Assembly: GCF_003865095.1 (NCBI RefSeq)
Contig: NZ_BHYK01000006.1
Location: 168,369 to 214,750, forward strand
Length of the DNA: 46,382 bases
Direction of reading: 5' to 3'
Origin: Clostridium tagluense
Lineage (GTDB): Bacteria > Bacillota > Clostridia > Clostridiales > Clostridiaceae
Notes under the pieces: model-generated
What the model was told of the DNA's origin: nothing
Database searches by the model: none
Seen by the model: the letters and a program-made list of their open reading frames with translations, nothing else
In this document: piece after piece, positions 21,317-30,989 of the stretch
How positions within the stretch are numbered: position 1 is the stretch's first letter
Layout: every line of letters begins with the position of its first letter
Program-made: the position numbers and the translations under genes

Positions 21317-22693
21317 TTAAAATCTTTTTCGTTTACTGGAACTCTTAATTTGGAGTTCTTCTCTATATTTTGCTACAGTTCTTCTTGAAATATTCATCCC
21401 TTCTATATTTAATCGATTACAAATAATTTGATCTGATAAGGGTTTTTTTTGATCTTCCGTGTCAACCATTTCCTTAATAGCACTCTTAATATTAATTGTA
21501 GATATATCTTCTCCACCTATGACTGACGCAATTCCATTAGTAAATAAATCTTTTATTTTAATGACTTTACCACTATTCACACTAACATATTTTTCTCTAA
21601 TTGCACGACTTATAGTGGATTCATGCATTTCTAAATTGTCAGCAATTTTTTTAAGTGTCATTGGTTTTAAGTATTCGTCTCCGTTATCGAAATACTCCTT
21701 TTGAACTACTAAAATCTCTTCTAAAACTCTATATACAGTATTTTTCCTTTGTTCAATACTTTTAATAAGAAACATTGCACTATTAAGTTTTTCTTTTACA
21801 TATTCTACTGCTTCTACGTCTTTTCCATTTTTAATAATTTCCTTGTACATTGAATTTATATTCAATTTAGGTAGCATATCTTCGTTCATAGAAATAAAAT
21901 ATTGCTCATTAATCTTATTGATATAAGCATCAGGTACAATATATTTAACCGTCTCTCCAGTATAAAATCCTCTTGAGGGCTTTGGCTCTAAAGTTTTTAT
22001 TATGTCTACATATTTTTGAACATGAGGAATCGTTATTTTTAGTTCTTTAGCTATGATATTATATTTATTTTCTGCCAATAATTCTAAATGCTCCTCAATT
22101 ATTTTATAAATATTTTCATCATTATTGCCCAGGTTATATAATTGAATTTTCAAGCATTCTCTTAAGTCCCTAGCTCCTATTCCCTCCGGCTCCAAAGATT
22201 GAATAATTTTAAGTGCATTTTCAGCCTGTTCATTTGATATTGTAAGCTCCTTGCATATGTCAGATAATTTTACAGATAAATATCCTTTTGCGTCTAAATT
22301 TTCCACCATGTATTTACATATATCCAGTGTTTCAGGTTTTTCAGTTAATTCTCCTATTTGCTCCACAAGATAATCTTTAAGAGATTTTTCTTGTGCAATA
22401 TAATAAAAAGGAGAAACTTCTTCACTTTCAGACTTTGCACTATAATTTTTTATTTTATAATCGTCTTTTTCAAGATATTTAATTATTTCTTTATATTCAT
22501 TTGTTTCAGTGTTATTATTTTTAGGATTTTGTAAATCTCTTTCTTCAAGCACCGGATTTTCTTGCATTTCTTTATTTACATATTGACCCAGCTCGTATGC
22601 GGACATTTGAAGAAGTTTAACAGACATCTGCATTTCTTGTGTCATTATTAATTTTTGTTCTTGGATCAAATTCAAAGCAAAATTAATGTTCAT
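21317..22693 (-). CDS. rpoN: RNA polymerase sigma-54 factor RpoN (SigL)
   Basis: A 458-aa sigma-54. Region I at 8-55 is Gln- and Leu-rich (QEQKLIMTQEMQMSVKLLQMS) and contacts activators. A variable acidic region follows to about 100, then the core-binding domain. The HTH is near 355-385 (MTLKKIADNLEMHESTISRAI). The RpoN box is at the C-terminus (SRRTVAKYREEL), which reads the -24 element. Promoters it serves need AAA+ enhancer-binding proteins; none lies in this window. GAGGTGATGA precedes the ATG. Confidence 0.95.
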   Translation of the reverse strand: MNINFALNLIQEQKLIMTQEMQMSVKLLQMSAYELGQYVNKEMQENPVLEERDLQNPKNNNTETNEYKEIIKYLEKDDYKIKNYSAKSESEEVSPFYYIAQEKSLKDYLVEQIGELTEKPETLDICKYMVENLDAKGYLSVKLSDICKELTISNEQAENALKIIQSLEPEGIGARDLRECLKIQLYNLGNNDENIYKIIEEHLELLAENKYNIIAKELKITIPHVQKYVDIIKTLEPKPSRGFYTGETVKYIVPDAYINKINEQYFISMNEDMLPKLNINSMYKEIIKNGKDVEAVEYVKEKLNSAMFLIKSIEQRKNTVYRVLEEILVVQKEYFDNGDEYLKPMTLKKIADNLEMHESTISRAIREKYVSVNSGKVIKIKDLFTNGIASVIGGEDISTINIKSAIKEMVDTEDQKKPLSDQIICNRLNIEGMNISRRTVAKYREELQIKSSSKRKRF

Positions 22694-22727
22694 TTTATCA
22701 TCACCTCATATAAATCACCTTATAAAT

Positions 22728-22736
22728 ATTATAACA
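22728..22736 (-). promoter_or_regulatory. extended -10 promoter of rpoN
   Basis: On the minus strand TGTTATAAT fits the extended -10 motif, about 35 bases upstream of the rpoN ATG. No good -35 box is seen. Confidence 0.5.
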
Positions 22737-22786
22737 TAGCATAGACTATAAATATAGATTATGTCTTAATGCACATTCTATTAAAA

Positions 22787-22813
22787 TAAAAAAACCTTAG
22801 CAAAAGCTAAGAC
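22787..22813 (-). terminator. intrinsic terminator after the Nup-type transporter operon
   Basis: On the minus strand CTTAGC-TTTT-GCTAAG is followed by GTTTTTTT. It lies about 20 bases after the stop codon of the last permease gene. Confidence 0.88.
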
Positions 22814-22830
22814 TTTTTATTTTTAAAATT

Positions 22831-23760
22831 TTATCTTGATCCTTTATCATAGGGTTTTCCACTAGCCAAAGGCCCTGTTGTTTTCCCAACAAATCCTGCA
22901 AGTGCAAGCATAGTAAGTACATATGGAATAACATCATATACTTCTGAAGGTAAATTCCAGCTAAGCCCCTGTGCAAAAATACTAAATGAATTACCAAAAG
23001 CAAATAGTAAACTAGCACCAAGCGCTCCAAAAGGCTTCCAATTACCAAATATAACGGCCGCTAAGGCAATAAATCCTTTTCCTGCAACCATTCCTTCTCT
23101 GTAAAGCGGAGCAGAAGAAAGTGATAATGCTGCTCCACCCAATCCTGCAAGCATTCCGGATATTATAACACATAAATATCTTATTTTATAAACATTTATT
23201 CCTAATGTATCAGCGGCCTTTGGATGCTCTCCTACAGCTCTAATTCTTAGGCCCAATGGGGTTTTATATAATACATAGTGTGACACAAATACTAAAATAA
23301 CTGCTACTATAACAAACCAGTTTAACTCAGCTATTAATTTACCTATTATTGGTATATTTTTAATGCCCTCTGGTATGTTATATGAAAGTCCTTTTACTAT
23401 ATCTGTTTGGCCACCCTTGCCACCAAATAGCTTAAATATTAAGAAACTAGCAAGGGCCGTGGCAAAAAGATTTATAGCTGTACCGGAAATTACTTGATCT
23501 GCACGCAAATGTATACTGAGCACTGCATGTATTAACCCCAAAACCCCACCAGCTATAACTCCGAAAAGTATTCCTACTACAGGACCAAATAGAGAACTTC
23601 CAAATACCGCAAAGAAAGCACCTATTACCATCATGCCTTCAAGGCCTATATTAACCACCCCTGATTTTTCAGAAAATATACCACCCAGAGCTGCAAAAAT
23701 TAGAGGCGTTGCTATTCTTAGAGTTTGGGCTAACAAATTTATTAAAATAATACTACTCAT
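22831..23760 (-). CDS. ABC transporter permease, NupQ/YufQ type
   Basis: A 309-aa polytopic membrane protein (BPD_transp_2 family, about 8-9 spans). Typical segments are PLIFAALGGIFSEKSGVVNIGLEGMM near 18-43, and IRAVGEHPKAADTLGINV near 178, the loop that contacts the ATPase. The ATG at 23760 overlaps the previous gene by 8 bases (translational coupling) and follows AAGGGGGCG. A longer frame to 23805 would overlap further and lacks a ribosome site. With the second permease it forms the channel of a BmpA-type transporter, probably for nucleosides. Confidence 0.9.
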   Translation of the reverse strand: MSSIILINLLAQTLRIATPLIFAALGGIFSEKSGVVNIGLEGMMVIGAFFAVFGSSLFGPVVGILFGVIAGGVLGLIHAVLSIHLRADQVISGTAINLFATALASFLIFKLFGGKGGQTDIVKGLSYNIPEGIKNIPIIGKLIAELNWFVIVAVILVFVSHYVLYKTPLGLRIRAVGEHPKAADTLGINVYKIRYLCVIISGMLAGLGGAALSLSSAPLYREGMVAGKGFIALAAVIFGNWKPFGALGASLLFAFGNSFSIFAQGLSWNLPSEVYDVIPYVLTMLALAGFVGKTTGPLASGKPYDKGSR

Positions 23761-24859
23761 TTGTAATCGCCCCCTTCTTTCTCTTTTCAGAGAAGTACTT
23801 AACAATATAATCTGTAGCTACAAATGTAATAATTATAGCTTGGATTAAATAAACTATGTCTTTTGGTATTCCATTTAATTGAAGAGTTCTAGCACTACTA
23901 TTTAAAGTTCCGAATAATAGTGCCGAGGCTATACATCCAACAGGATTACTCTTGGCAAGTAGCGCAACTGCAATACCATCAAAACCATAAGAGGGAAGCG
24001 CCATAAAGTCTTTTACATTATGAAGAACACCTGCAATCTGTGTTGCCCCACCAATTCCTGCAATTGCACCAGAAATCACCATAGCTAGTATTGTATTTTT
24101 TGCTACATTAATTCCACCATATTCTGCAGCATGTGGATTTATGCCAACAGCTCTTATTTCATATCCAACAGTGGTTTTCCATAATAACCAAAATATAAAA
24201 ATAGCCACTGCTATAGCAAGGAATATACTAATATTAGCTCCACTACCGGACACGAACCTAGGTAACTGAGCACTCTCTTGTATAGTTGCCGTACTTGATT
24301 TACCTGCCACTCCAAAGCTAGTTCTTAATATAAAGAAATTAGCGAGTGCCATAGATATATAATTCATCATAATTGTATTAATAACTTCATGAGTACCTAC
24401 TTTAGCCTTTAAATATCCAGGTATAGCTCCCCATAATCCTCCGGCTACAGAGCCTGCAAGAATAATTAGTAATATATGAATTACAGGGTTTAGGCCTGGA
24501 ATAGTTCCTACAAAAGCTGCTGCTAGCATTCCTAGTATAAATTGACCAGCAACACCTATGTTAAATAGTCCACATTTAAATGCTACTGCATTTGCAACCC
24601 CTGTAAATATTAATGGAGTAACTTCTGAAACAGTAACAAAGGTTACTCTTGGATTACCAAATCCACCTTTATATATAAGTCCAAACAAATCGCCTAAAGC
24701 CGAAAAGTACTGTAATATAGAATATCCTTTTGCCCACATTACAAAGAACACAGCAACAAAAATCGAAACAATTATAGAAAAGAAAGGAAAGGCTAGCGCT
24801 TTAAGGGCACTCTTTGCCGTATTAACAAGTTTACTGTCTTTACTTTTAGCTTTATTCAT
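23753..24859 (-). CDS. ABC transporter permease, NupP/YufP type
   Basis: A 368-aa polytopic permease of the BPD_transp_2 family. A hydrophobic first span at 15-43 is followed by PLIFTGVANAVAFKCGLFNIGVAGQF near 90-115 and the coupling loop IRAVGINPHAAEYGGINVAKN near 238. It is the longer partner of the 309-aa permease. It overlaps the ATPase gene by 8 bases at its start and the second permease by 8 at its end, so the three are translationally coupled. AAAGGAG precedes the ATG. Confidence 0.92.
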   Translation of the reverse strand: MNKAKSKDSKLVNTAKSALKALAFPFFSIIVSIFVAVFFVMWAKGYSILQYFSALGDLFGLIYKGGFGNPRVTFVTVSEVTPLIFTGVANAVAFKCGLFNIGVAGQFILGMLAAAFVGTIPGLNPVIHILLIILAGSVAGGLWGAIPGYLKAKVGTHEVINTIMMNYISMALANFFILRTSFGVAGKSSTATIQESAQLPRFVSGSGANISIFLAIAVAIFIFWLLWKTTVGYEIRAVGINPHAAEYGGINVAKNTILAMVISGAIAGIGGATQIAGVLHNVKDFMALPSYGFDGIAVALLAKSNPVGCIASALLFGTLNSSARTLQLNGIPKDIVYLIQAIIITFVATDYIVKYFSEKRKKGAITNE

Positions 24860-26393
24860 TATCTTTAACTCCTTTCAGTGTTTCACCAAGAGTACCACCA
24901 GCCATAAGTATACCAAGTTTTTTCTCTGTGGCATCACATCTATCTAGTATATCTACTATTTTACCATCATACATTACCGCTATTCTATCTGATAATGCTA
25001 GTATTTCATCGAGCTCTAAGGACACTAATAAAACCGCCTTACCCTTATCACGTTCACCCACTAGTCTTTTGTGAATATATTCAATTGCACCAACATCAAG
25101 ACCTCTTGTAGGTTGTGCCGCTATTAACAATTCTGGATCCTTTGAGATTTCTCTAGCTGCTATAAGCTTTTGTTGATTACCACCTGATAGTGCCTGCGCG
25201 TTTACATCTGCATTTGGAGTTCTAACATCAAATTCTCGAATAAGCCCATCACAGTGTTTTCTAATTTCACTATAATTCATAACTATACCTTTACTAAAAG
25301 GTGCATTTTTATGAATTCCAAGCACAGAGTTTTCAACTAGAGAGTAATCTAATATAAGTCCTCTTTTATGTCTATCTTCTGGTATATGGCCAACACCTGA
25401 TGACATAATAGCTCTTGGCGACTTACCATATATATCCTTACCATTTAAAGTAATACTTCCGCTCTTCGGCTTTCTAAGTCCAGTTAAAACCTCTAAAAAT
25501 TCAGATTGACCATTGCCATCAACACCAGCTATACCAAGAATTTCTCCCCCTTGTACTGTTAAATTCAAATTATCTACAGCAGGTAATCCTCTTTGATCAT
25601 TCGCACAAAGATTTTCAATTTTTAATATTTCTCCTCTAATCACAGCAGGCTGTTTGTCCACAGTTAAATTGACTTTTCTTCCTACCATAAGTTCGGCTAA
25701 TTCGTCTATACTTGTTTCTTTAGTCTTTACTGTTCCAGTAACCTTACCTCGCCTTATTATAGTAACTCTATCACTCATACTCATAACTTCTTTTAATTTA
25801 TGAGTTATCAGTATTACTGATTTTCCTTCTTTTTCAAGATTTCTAATTATAATCCCTAGTTCCACAATTTCTTGAGGCGTCAAAACTGCAGTAGGCTCGT
25901 CTAATATTAGTGTTTCAGCACCTCTATATAACGCCTTTAGTATCTCTACTCTTTGTTGCTGTCCTACAGAAATATCTTCTATAACTGAATTTGGATTAAT
26001 AGCAAAACCATATTTTTCAGAAATCTCTTTAACATCATGTATTGCTTTGTCCATATCAATTTTAAAGCCTTTTTTAGGTTCAATGCCTAAAACTATATTT
26101 TGCGTTACAGTAAAGTTATGTATAAGCATAAAATGCTGATGAACCATTCCTATGCCAAGCTTTATAGCATCATTTGGAGTATTTATATTCACTAGGTTAC
26201 CGCTTACATAAATCTCGCCTTTTTCTTGTTTGTATAGACCATAGAGAATATTCATGAGAGTTGTTTTTCCTGCACCATTTTCACCAAGAAGAACATGTGT
26301 TTCCCCTCTTAATAATTCGAAATCTATATTGTCATTGGCAATAGTACCTGGAAAAACCTTGGTTATGCCTTTCATTTCGATTACTTTTTCCAT
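24852..26393 (-). CDS. ABC transporter ATPase with two ABC domains, NupO/YufO type
   Basis: A 513-aa cytoplasmic ATPase with two fused nucleotide-binding domains. The first has Walker A GENGAGKTT near 37, signature ISVGQQQRVEILKA near 142 and Walker B LILDEPTAVLTP near 161. The second has a degenerate P-loop (GVDGNGQSEF near 292), signature LSGGNQQKLIAARE near 402 and an atypical Walker B (LLIAAQPTRGLDVGA). Asymmetric domains are usual in this family (RbsA-like). It powers the two permeases. AGGAGGAAA precedes the ATG. Confidence 0.94.
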   Translation of the reverse strand: MEKVIEMKGITKVFPGTIANDNIDFELLRGETHVLLGENGAGKTTLMNILYGLYKQEKGEIYVSGNLVNINTPNDAIKLGIGMVHQHFMLIHNFTVTQNIVLGIEPKKGFKIDMDKAIHDVKEISEKYGFAINPNSVIEDISVGQQQRVEILKALYRGAETLILDEPTAVLTPQEIVELGIIIRNLEKEGKSVILITHKLKEVMSMSDRVTIIRRGKVTGTVKTKETSIDELAELMVGRKVNLTVDKQPAVIRGEILKIENLCANDQRGLPAVDNLNLTVQGGEILGIAGVDGNGQSEFLEVLTGLRKPKSGSITLNGKDIYGKSPRAIMSSGVGHIPEDRHKRGLILDYSLVENSVLGIHKNAPFSKGIVMNYSEIRKHCDGLIREFDVRTPNADVNAQALSGGNQQKLIAAREISKDPELLIAAQPTRGLDVGAIEYIHKRLVGERDKGKAVLLVSLELDEILALSDRIAVMYDGKIVDILDRCDATEKKLGILMAGGTLGETLKGVKDNE

Positions 26394-26459
26394 TTGATTT
26401 CCTCCTTAATAAAAATTAAATCACCACCTGTAGAGGTACAAATACCACTATTTGTAGAA

Positions 26460-26486
26460 AGAGCTAGATGTATTACATCTAGCTCT
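26460..26486. terminator. strong hairpin between bmpA and its transporter genes
   Basis: AGAGCTAGATGTA (26460-26472) and TACATCTAGCTCT (26474-26486) form a near-perfect 11-13 bp stem. On the minus strand it is followed by TTTCTAC, a poor T tract. It could be a partial terminator or a 3' stabiliser, making the binding protein more abundant than the transporter (inference). Confidence 0.55.
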
Positions 26487-26528
26487 TATTGCATACTAAA
26501 AATCACAAGCCAGTAAATAACAAATTTT

Positions 26529-27632
26529 TTATTTAAAACTCATTACTCCTTTTCTATCTGATGGAACAACTATTTCTCCAGCTATAACCTTATCTTCATA
26601 TGTTTTAACTAAAGTTAAAACATCCTTTTGTACATTTTTAACAGATGTTGGAGCTATTCCTACGCCTTGTTCTTTTAATCCAAGATTAATAACTGCGCCA
26701 CCTTTAAATGCGTTTTTAACTTGAGCTTTAGATTCATTGTAAGTTGCTGTATCAACTCTTTTCATCATACTTGAAAGTATAACGTCAGCATATACTGGAA
26801 GTGTTAACGCTTGATCTTTATCAACACCGATTGCCCAAACTACTTTTCCGCCATCTTTTAATTCTTTAGCAGCTTTAAATAAACCAATTCCAACTCCACC
26901 TGCTGCGTGATAAACTACGTCGCAACCACCTTGATATAAAGATTTAGCTAATTCATATCCTTTATTTGTATCATCGAAACTATCTGCATATTTTACAGTT
27001 GTTCCTGCACTCTTACCATCTGCGCTTGTTAAACCTTTAGCAGCTTCTGGATTAACTGCCTTAACGCCAGCTGCAAAACCAGCTTCAAATCTATTTATCA
27101 TTTCACCATCTTTTCCGCCAATAAATCCAATTTTATTAGTTTTAGTGGTTTTTCCAGCAATTACTCCCATTAAGAAAGATCCTTCTTGCTCTTTAAAAAC
27201 AATTGATGCTACGTTTGGTAGTTTAACAACTGAGTCTACAATTGCAAAGTTTTTATCAGAATGGTTTTTAGCAACTTCTTTCATTGCATCAGACATTTGA
27301 TATCCAATAGCAAAAGTTAAAGCTGATCCCTCTTCAATCAATGATTCTAAATTAGCTGTATAGTCTTCTTTCTTTTTAGATTCGATAGCTTTGTAATTGA
27401 AACCGTCTTCAGCCTTAGCCTTATTAACCCCTTCATTTGCTGATTGGTTAAATGATTTGTCATTTAATCCGCCTTCATCAGTAGAAAGTCCTATCATCAT
27501 AGTTGATTTTGCTGTTTCAGTTTTTGGTGCTTCAGTCTTTGGTGTTTCTACCTTCTTAGTTCCACAACCTACAAATAATGTTGCAACTACAGCCACTGCT
27601 GCAAGTACCGCAACTACCTTTTTCTTGTTCAT
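26529..27632 (-). CDS. BMP-family nucleoside-binding lipoprotein (BmpA/PnrA type)
   Basis: A 367-aa basic membrane protein family binding protein. The signal MNKKKVVAVLAAVAVVATLFVGC ends in a lipobox with the acylated Cys at 23. The mature protein opens with a Thr/Lys/Glu linker, then MIGLSTDEGGLNDKSFNQSANEG near 46 (a purine-nucleoside pocket motif in the family), IGFIGGKDGEMINRFEAGFAAG near 169, and VYHAAGGVGIGLFKAAKE near 236. It delivers substrate, probably purine nucleosides, to the permeases encoded next. GGGGAGGAAA precedes the ATG. Confidence 0.93.
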   Translation of the reverse strand: MNKKKVVAVLAAVAVVATLFVGCGTKKVETPKTEAPKTETAKSTMMIGLSTDEGGLNDKSFNQSANEGVNKAKAEDGFNYKAIESKKKEDYTANLESLIEEGSALTFAIGYQMSDAMKEVAKNHSDKNFAIVDSVVKLPNVASIVFKEQEGSFLMGVIAGKTTKTNKIGFIGGKDGEMINRFEAGFAAGVKAVNPEAAKGLTSADGKSAGTTVKYADSFDDTNKGYELAKSLYQGGCDVVYHAAGGVGIGLFKAAKELKDGGKVVWAIGVDKDQALTLPVYADVILSSMMKRVDTATYNESKAQVKNAFKGGAVINLGLKEQGVGIAPTSVKNVQKDVLTLVKTYEDKVIAGEIVVPSDRKGVMSFK

Positions 27633-27904
27633 AATAATTTCCTCCCCATAAGTAATTAATTATTTTCGCTCTTCATGTTAGTATTCTATAAAAATCAAAA
27701 AAATCCTTTTTATTAAAAAATTTTTTTAAATTTTTTATACGTATTCATTCAATTATCAAATAACGTTTTTATTTATTATTTTATTCTATATAAGATATAA
27801 TAATGTGACATAAATTAAATTATATATGAATTTTTTATTAATAGCAACTAATTGTTAGGTGATAAATGTATTTATATTTTTTTCATGTTTTTTTGTAAGA
27901 TAAT
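27633..27904. other. AT-rich spacer upstream of bmpA
   Basis: About 270 bases of very AT-rich DNA with long A and T runs. It must hold the bmpA promoter, and several TATAAT-like words exist on the minus strand, but none has a convincing -35 partner. I see no gene, riboswitch or repeat in it. Confidence 0.5.
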
Positions 27905-27941
27905 AGAAAAACTCTCACCAAATAGTTTAGTGAGAGTTTTG
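27905..27941. terminator. intrinsic terminator of the glycine reductase operon
   Basis: The 11-bp stem AAAACTCTCAC (27908-27918) and GTGAGAGTTTT (27930-27940) ends on the minus strand in a short T run. It lies about 20 bases after the grdD stop codon. Confidence 0.85.
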
Positions 27942-27959
27942 TTTTAATTTAAGTATACC

Positions 27960-29123
27960 CTAATTCATAAATTCAGCTTTTTTAAGAATTTGAATAGCTT
28001 TATCCGATTCATCTTCCGGAACTAAAACTACTGGTCCTGTACATCCCATGCCACTTTCTGAATAGATTCCCTCTTTCCATAGTGATTTACATGCATCTTC
28101 GAGTTCAAGTATATCTATTCCAAGGATAGGAAATGTAACAACTCTTTTCTTTGGCATTTTTACTTCTTCTTCCGTATCTAGCTTTTCTACCTTTTTAATA
28201 ACCTTGTTTATGGCTTCTTTTAAACCTGATTTATTAGCACTCGCAAATTCATCTCTTGCCTTATCCAAAACAGTATTTTGGGCACAAATAGCACAGTATT
28301 TTAAAGCTTCAGCTATTAATGGCGCTCCTGATGCTCTTGAAACTATATTTACAAGCTTATCATAATTTTCTCCAATACCAGGTCCATATCCAGCACCTAC
28401 TGTCTCGTAATTGCCACCAGTCGTGAAAGAAGCAAAAGTTTTAACTAAAAGGTTACCTGTTAATGAATCACAAACCATAACATCTGGTGTTCCTGCAAGA
28501 AGGTCATTCCCCCTCATAACAGCCCCACCACCAGCTCTTAAAGAATCTGCAAATTTAAAATCATATCCATTATTTTGTATTTCTTTTAATATTCTTTCAA
28601 CTTGTCTTGCCCCATCTAAATTTAAAATTCCAACAGTTGGATTTTTGATACCTGTAGCTTTAGCTGTAGCAATACCAGAAATCGCATTAAGTACCATACC
28701 TTCTACTCTGTTAGTAGATGCAGTTCCAGTAGTAGTCGCGAGTATCATATCACTACCTTTACCTGGTGTTACTATCTTTCCAACTGTAGACACTCCTATA
28801 GGAAAATCAAAATGTTGAGTTACACATCCACTCAAATTTCCATTTTGTAATAATTCTGTCATTTTTTTATGACCTTCCTCAGCAGTTGCAACTTCTATAA
28901 TTTCAAAATCTGCATCTACCTTTGGTCCTATTAAAACAATTTCAAAATCATCATATTTATTTTTAGCTAGTTCTGCAGCTTTTACCATTTCGCCTACGCC
29001 ATGTTCGCTACCGAATGTAGTTAATCCTATTCTAACACTATTTTTAAATTTTCCGCTTTTTATGCCACTGGCTATATCATTAAATACTTCAGCAATCATT
29101 TGTTTAACTACGTTTTCACTCAT
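27960..29123 (-). CDS. grdD: glycine reductase complex component C, GrdD subunit
   Basis: A 387-aa PlsX-like subunit of protein C. With GrdC it converts the acetyl group from GrdA-bound carboxymethyl-selenide into acetyl phosphate, which acetate kinase uses for ATP. Work on the Eubacterium acidaminophilum protein showed Cys359 is needed for acetyl-phosphate chemistry. Here Cys361 in SGMGCTGPVVLVP matches that position, and Cys100 (NLSGCVTQH) corresponds to the second conserved Cys. Motifs GLTTFGSEHG near 33 and GNLDGARQ-like ILNLDGARQVERI near 166 fit PlsX folds. AAGGGGTG precedes the ATG. It is the last gene of the operon. Confidence 0.94.
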   Translation of the reverse strand: MSENVVKQMIAEVFNDIASGIKSGKFKNSVRIGLTTFGSEHGVGEMVKAAELAKNKYDDFEIVLIGPKVDADFEIIEVATAEEGHKKMTELLQNGNLSGCVTQHFDFPIGVSTVGKIVTPGKGSDMILATTTGTASTNRVEGMVLNAISGIATAKATGIKNPTVGILNLDGARQVERILKEIQNNGYDFKFADSLRAGGGAVMRGNDLLAGTPDVMVCDSLTGNLLVKTFASFTTGGNYETVGAGYGPGIGENYDKLVNIVSRASGAPLIAEALKYCAICAQNTVLDKARDEFASANKSGLKEAINKVIKKVEKLDTEEEVKMPKKRVVTFPILGIDILELEDACKSLWKEGIYSESGMGCTGPVVLVPEDESDKAIQILKKAEFMN

Positions 29124-29169
29124 ATCTACACCCCTTTTCTAAGCGACAAATTAAATCATTATTCATTAT

Positions 29170-30708
29170 TTATTCATTTTTATTTATTAAATATTCAGCA
29201 AAATCTTTCATAGCATCTCCAACCATAGCTTTAACTTCTTCTTTGCTAATTCCTGATTCCTGCTCTACTTTTCCTGGATTTTTCTCAACTAAAATTGAAA
29301 TTCCATCAAATAAGTTAGTCATTCTTCCGAGGAATAAACTTCCCTTACCAATTACCATAAAGTTTTTCAAAACTCCTGATTTTATATGTTCTATTCCATG
29401 TCCAACAATAGGTGCTCCTGATGGTATATGCCCTTGTGTTGGCGCATATCCTGGGTATCCATGTTGTTTTATAAAGCTCGGTAATTCTTTTCTATCCAAT
29501 TGCCCCTTTTTAACTGCAAGAGCTCCAATCATTTTATAATTTTGTGTAGGTACATCTCCAGCTCCTGCAGGCTCAGTTATATCTGGAGTTTGCATTTCTG
29601 GTGCATATTTATCCACATCTGTGATTTTCATTCCAGCGGCAGTTAATGGATCAAGTACTAATGCTTCAAGTACAGCTTGAGGTGCTGCTCCATGTCCTAT
29701 AGTATGTTTTCCTATTATATCAGTTCGAAGTATCGGGCTAACTCCATCATTTTCTGATACAAGAATAGCAAAGCCACCTAAACAATCTTCAAGTATAGAT
29801 AAACCCTTTTTAACATGATCTTTACCATTCATACCGAGTTTTGCAGTAGCTCCTCCAGCAACAACAAGTACGTTTTTAAATATACCTGATTTAACTAAAG
29901 AAGCAGCATTTACTAGAGCATGAGTTGGAGCAGCACAAAATCCTCTTATATCTGAACCTGTTGCGCCAACAAGCCCTACTACTTCGCCTATAGATTTAGC
30001 TAAATTTCCGCCACCTCTTTGGTTCATATCACCTACAGCCTCTTCAGAACATTCTAATATATACCCAATTTCTTCTATTGGTATATCTAAGTTACTAACT
30101 AAGTGAAGTCCAGCCAAAATCCCTGATGCTTTAACAGCTATATTTTCTAGCATATAATGAGCTGCAAGGTTTGGATCAAATTCATGAGCTCGTCTTACGC
30201 AACCTACTAATTCTGTTCCATTATATAGACCCTCTGCACCACTATCGCAAACAAGACTTCTGATTTTTTCTATTTCCTCGCCAACTATTTTTTCTACTTT
30301 ACTAGCTAATAGTGGGTGCTTTAATAGTTTTTCTTTTACACTTTCTGCAAAAGAATTTTCTAATAATACAAGATCAAATACATCTGAAATTTTCATTAAA
30401 CCATAGAATTCATCCTGTGGCATAATTTCACCAAATTTACCAAATCTATTTGCATTCTCGAGGTTTTTGCCGTACCAAGGTCTTGGCATTTCGGCTAACT
30501 GCTCTGGAGTTATGTTTCCTATATATGTTTGGTTTGGGGCATATGCCACAACCTCTTCAAATCCTCTTAAATGACTTTTCATATCTCTTAAATATTCGGA
30601 ATCTGGATTTGTTTCTCTCTCTAATGTTTGTGTAGTTCCATTGTGAATTACCATATCTGGAGTATTGACTAAAATATAAGATGCTTTTTTTATAACTGGG
30701 AAATTCAT
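29170..30708 (-). CDS. grdC: glycine reductase complex component C, GrdC subunit
   Basis: A 512-aa subunit of protein C with a FabH-like thiolase fold in its middle (GFCAAPTHALVNAASLVKSG near 258, then VVAGGATAKLGMNG near 284). It works with GrdD on the acetyl-enzyme. The length matches known GrdC proteins. The ATG at 30708 is nine bases after AAGGAGGA; a GTG two codons upstream is too close to that site. It is separated from grdB by a 299-base spacer with tandem repeats and a hairpin, unlike the tight spacing elsewhere in the operon. Confidence 0.94.
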   Translation of the reverse strand: MNFPVIKKASYILVNTPDMVIHNGTTQTLERETNPDSEYLRDMKSHLRGFEEVVAYAPNQTYIGNITPEQLAEMPRPWYGKNLENANRFGKFGEIMPQDEFYGLMKISDVFDLVLLENSFAESVKEKLLKHPLLASKVEKIVGEEIEKIRSLVCDSGAEGLYNGTELVGCVRRAHEFDPNLAAHYMLENIAVKASGILAGLHLVSNLDIPIEEIGYILECSEEAVGDMNQRGGGNLAKSIGEVVGLVGATGSDIRGFCAAPTHALVNAASLVKSGIFKNVLVVAGGATAKLGMNGKDHVKKGLSILEDCLGGFAILVSENDGVSPILRTDIIGKHTIGHGAAPQAVLEALVLDPLTAAGMKITDVDKYAPEMQTPDITEPAGAGDVPTQNYKMIGALAVKKGQLDRKELPSFIKQHGYPGYAPTQGHIPSGAPIVGHGIEHIKSGVLKNFMVIGKGSLFLGRMTNLFDGISILVEKNPGKVEQESGISKEEVKAMVGDAMKDFAEYLINKNE

Positions 30709-30860
30709 AATCACTCATCCTCCTTATTTGCTTTTTCAAGTACAAACCTTAATTTAATATATGTACATTAATTTTATTTTTTAAAATTTTAATGCACAAT
30801 CCACAATATAAACTTTTTTAACCAAAACTTAATTGGTTACTTTTATAAAATTAAACTAAA

Positions 30861-30920
30861 TTGTACATTGTGCATTGTGCAAGTACAATGTGCATTGTGC
30901 AAGTACAATGTGCATTGTGC
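30861..30920. repeat. three-unit 20-bp tandem repeat between grdB and grdC
   Basis: AAGTACAATGTGCATTGTGC occurs twice exactly (30881-30900, 30901-30920), preceded by a diverged unit TTGTACATTGTGCATTGTGC (30861-30880). The units are rich in the palindromic words ACAATGTGCATTGT and GTACAATGT. A related word, TGCACAATCCACAAT, lies at 30791-30805. There is no gene here. It looks like a simple-repeat expansion in a spacer. The units abut without spacers, so this is not a CRISPR array. Confidence 0.85.
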
Positions 30921-30960
30921 TGTGTATAAATATATCTTGTACATTATAAATCACATAAAC

Positions 30961-30989
30961 AATTAGGGAACTTAAAAGTCCCCTAATTT
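30961..30989 (-). terminator. hairpin after grdB, weak terminator
   Basis: On the minus strand TTAGGGGACTT pairs with AAGTTCCCTAA, one bulge, and is followed by TTGTTTATG, a poor T tract. It is about 20 bases after the grdB stop codon. Partial termination would lower grdCD relative to grdEAB (inference). Confidence 0.5.

Noticed and set aside
22797-23048. An 83-codon minus-strand frame at the end of the permease gene
   Set aside because: It overlaps the permease in another frame, runs through the terminator and has no ribosome site.
30861-30920. Short CRISPR-like array
   Set aside because: The 20-bp units abut without spacers and no cas genes are present; it is a simple tandem repeat.
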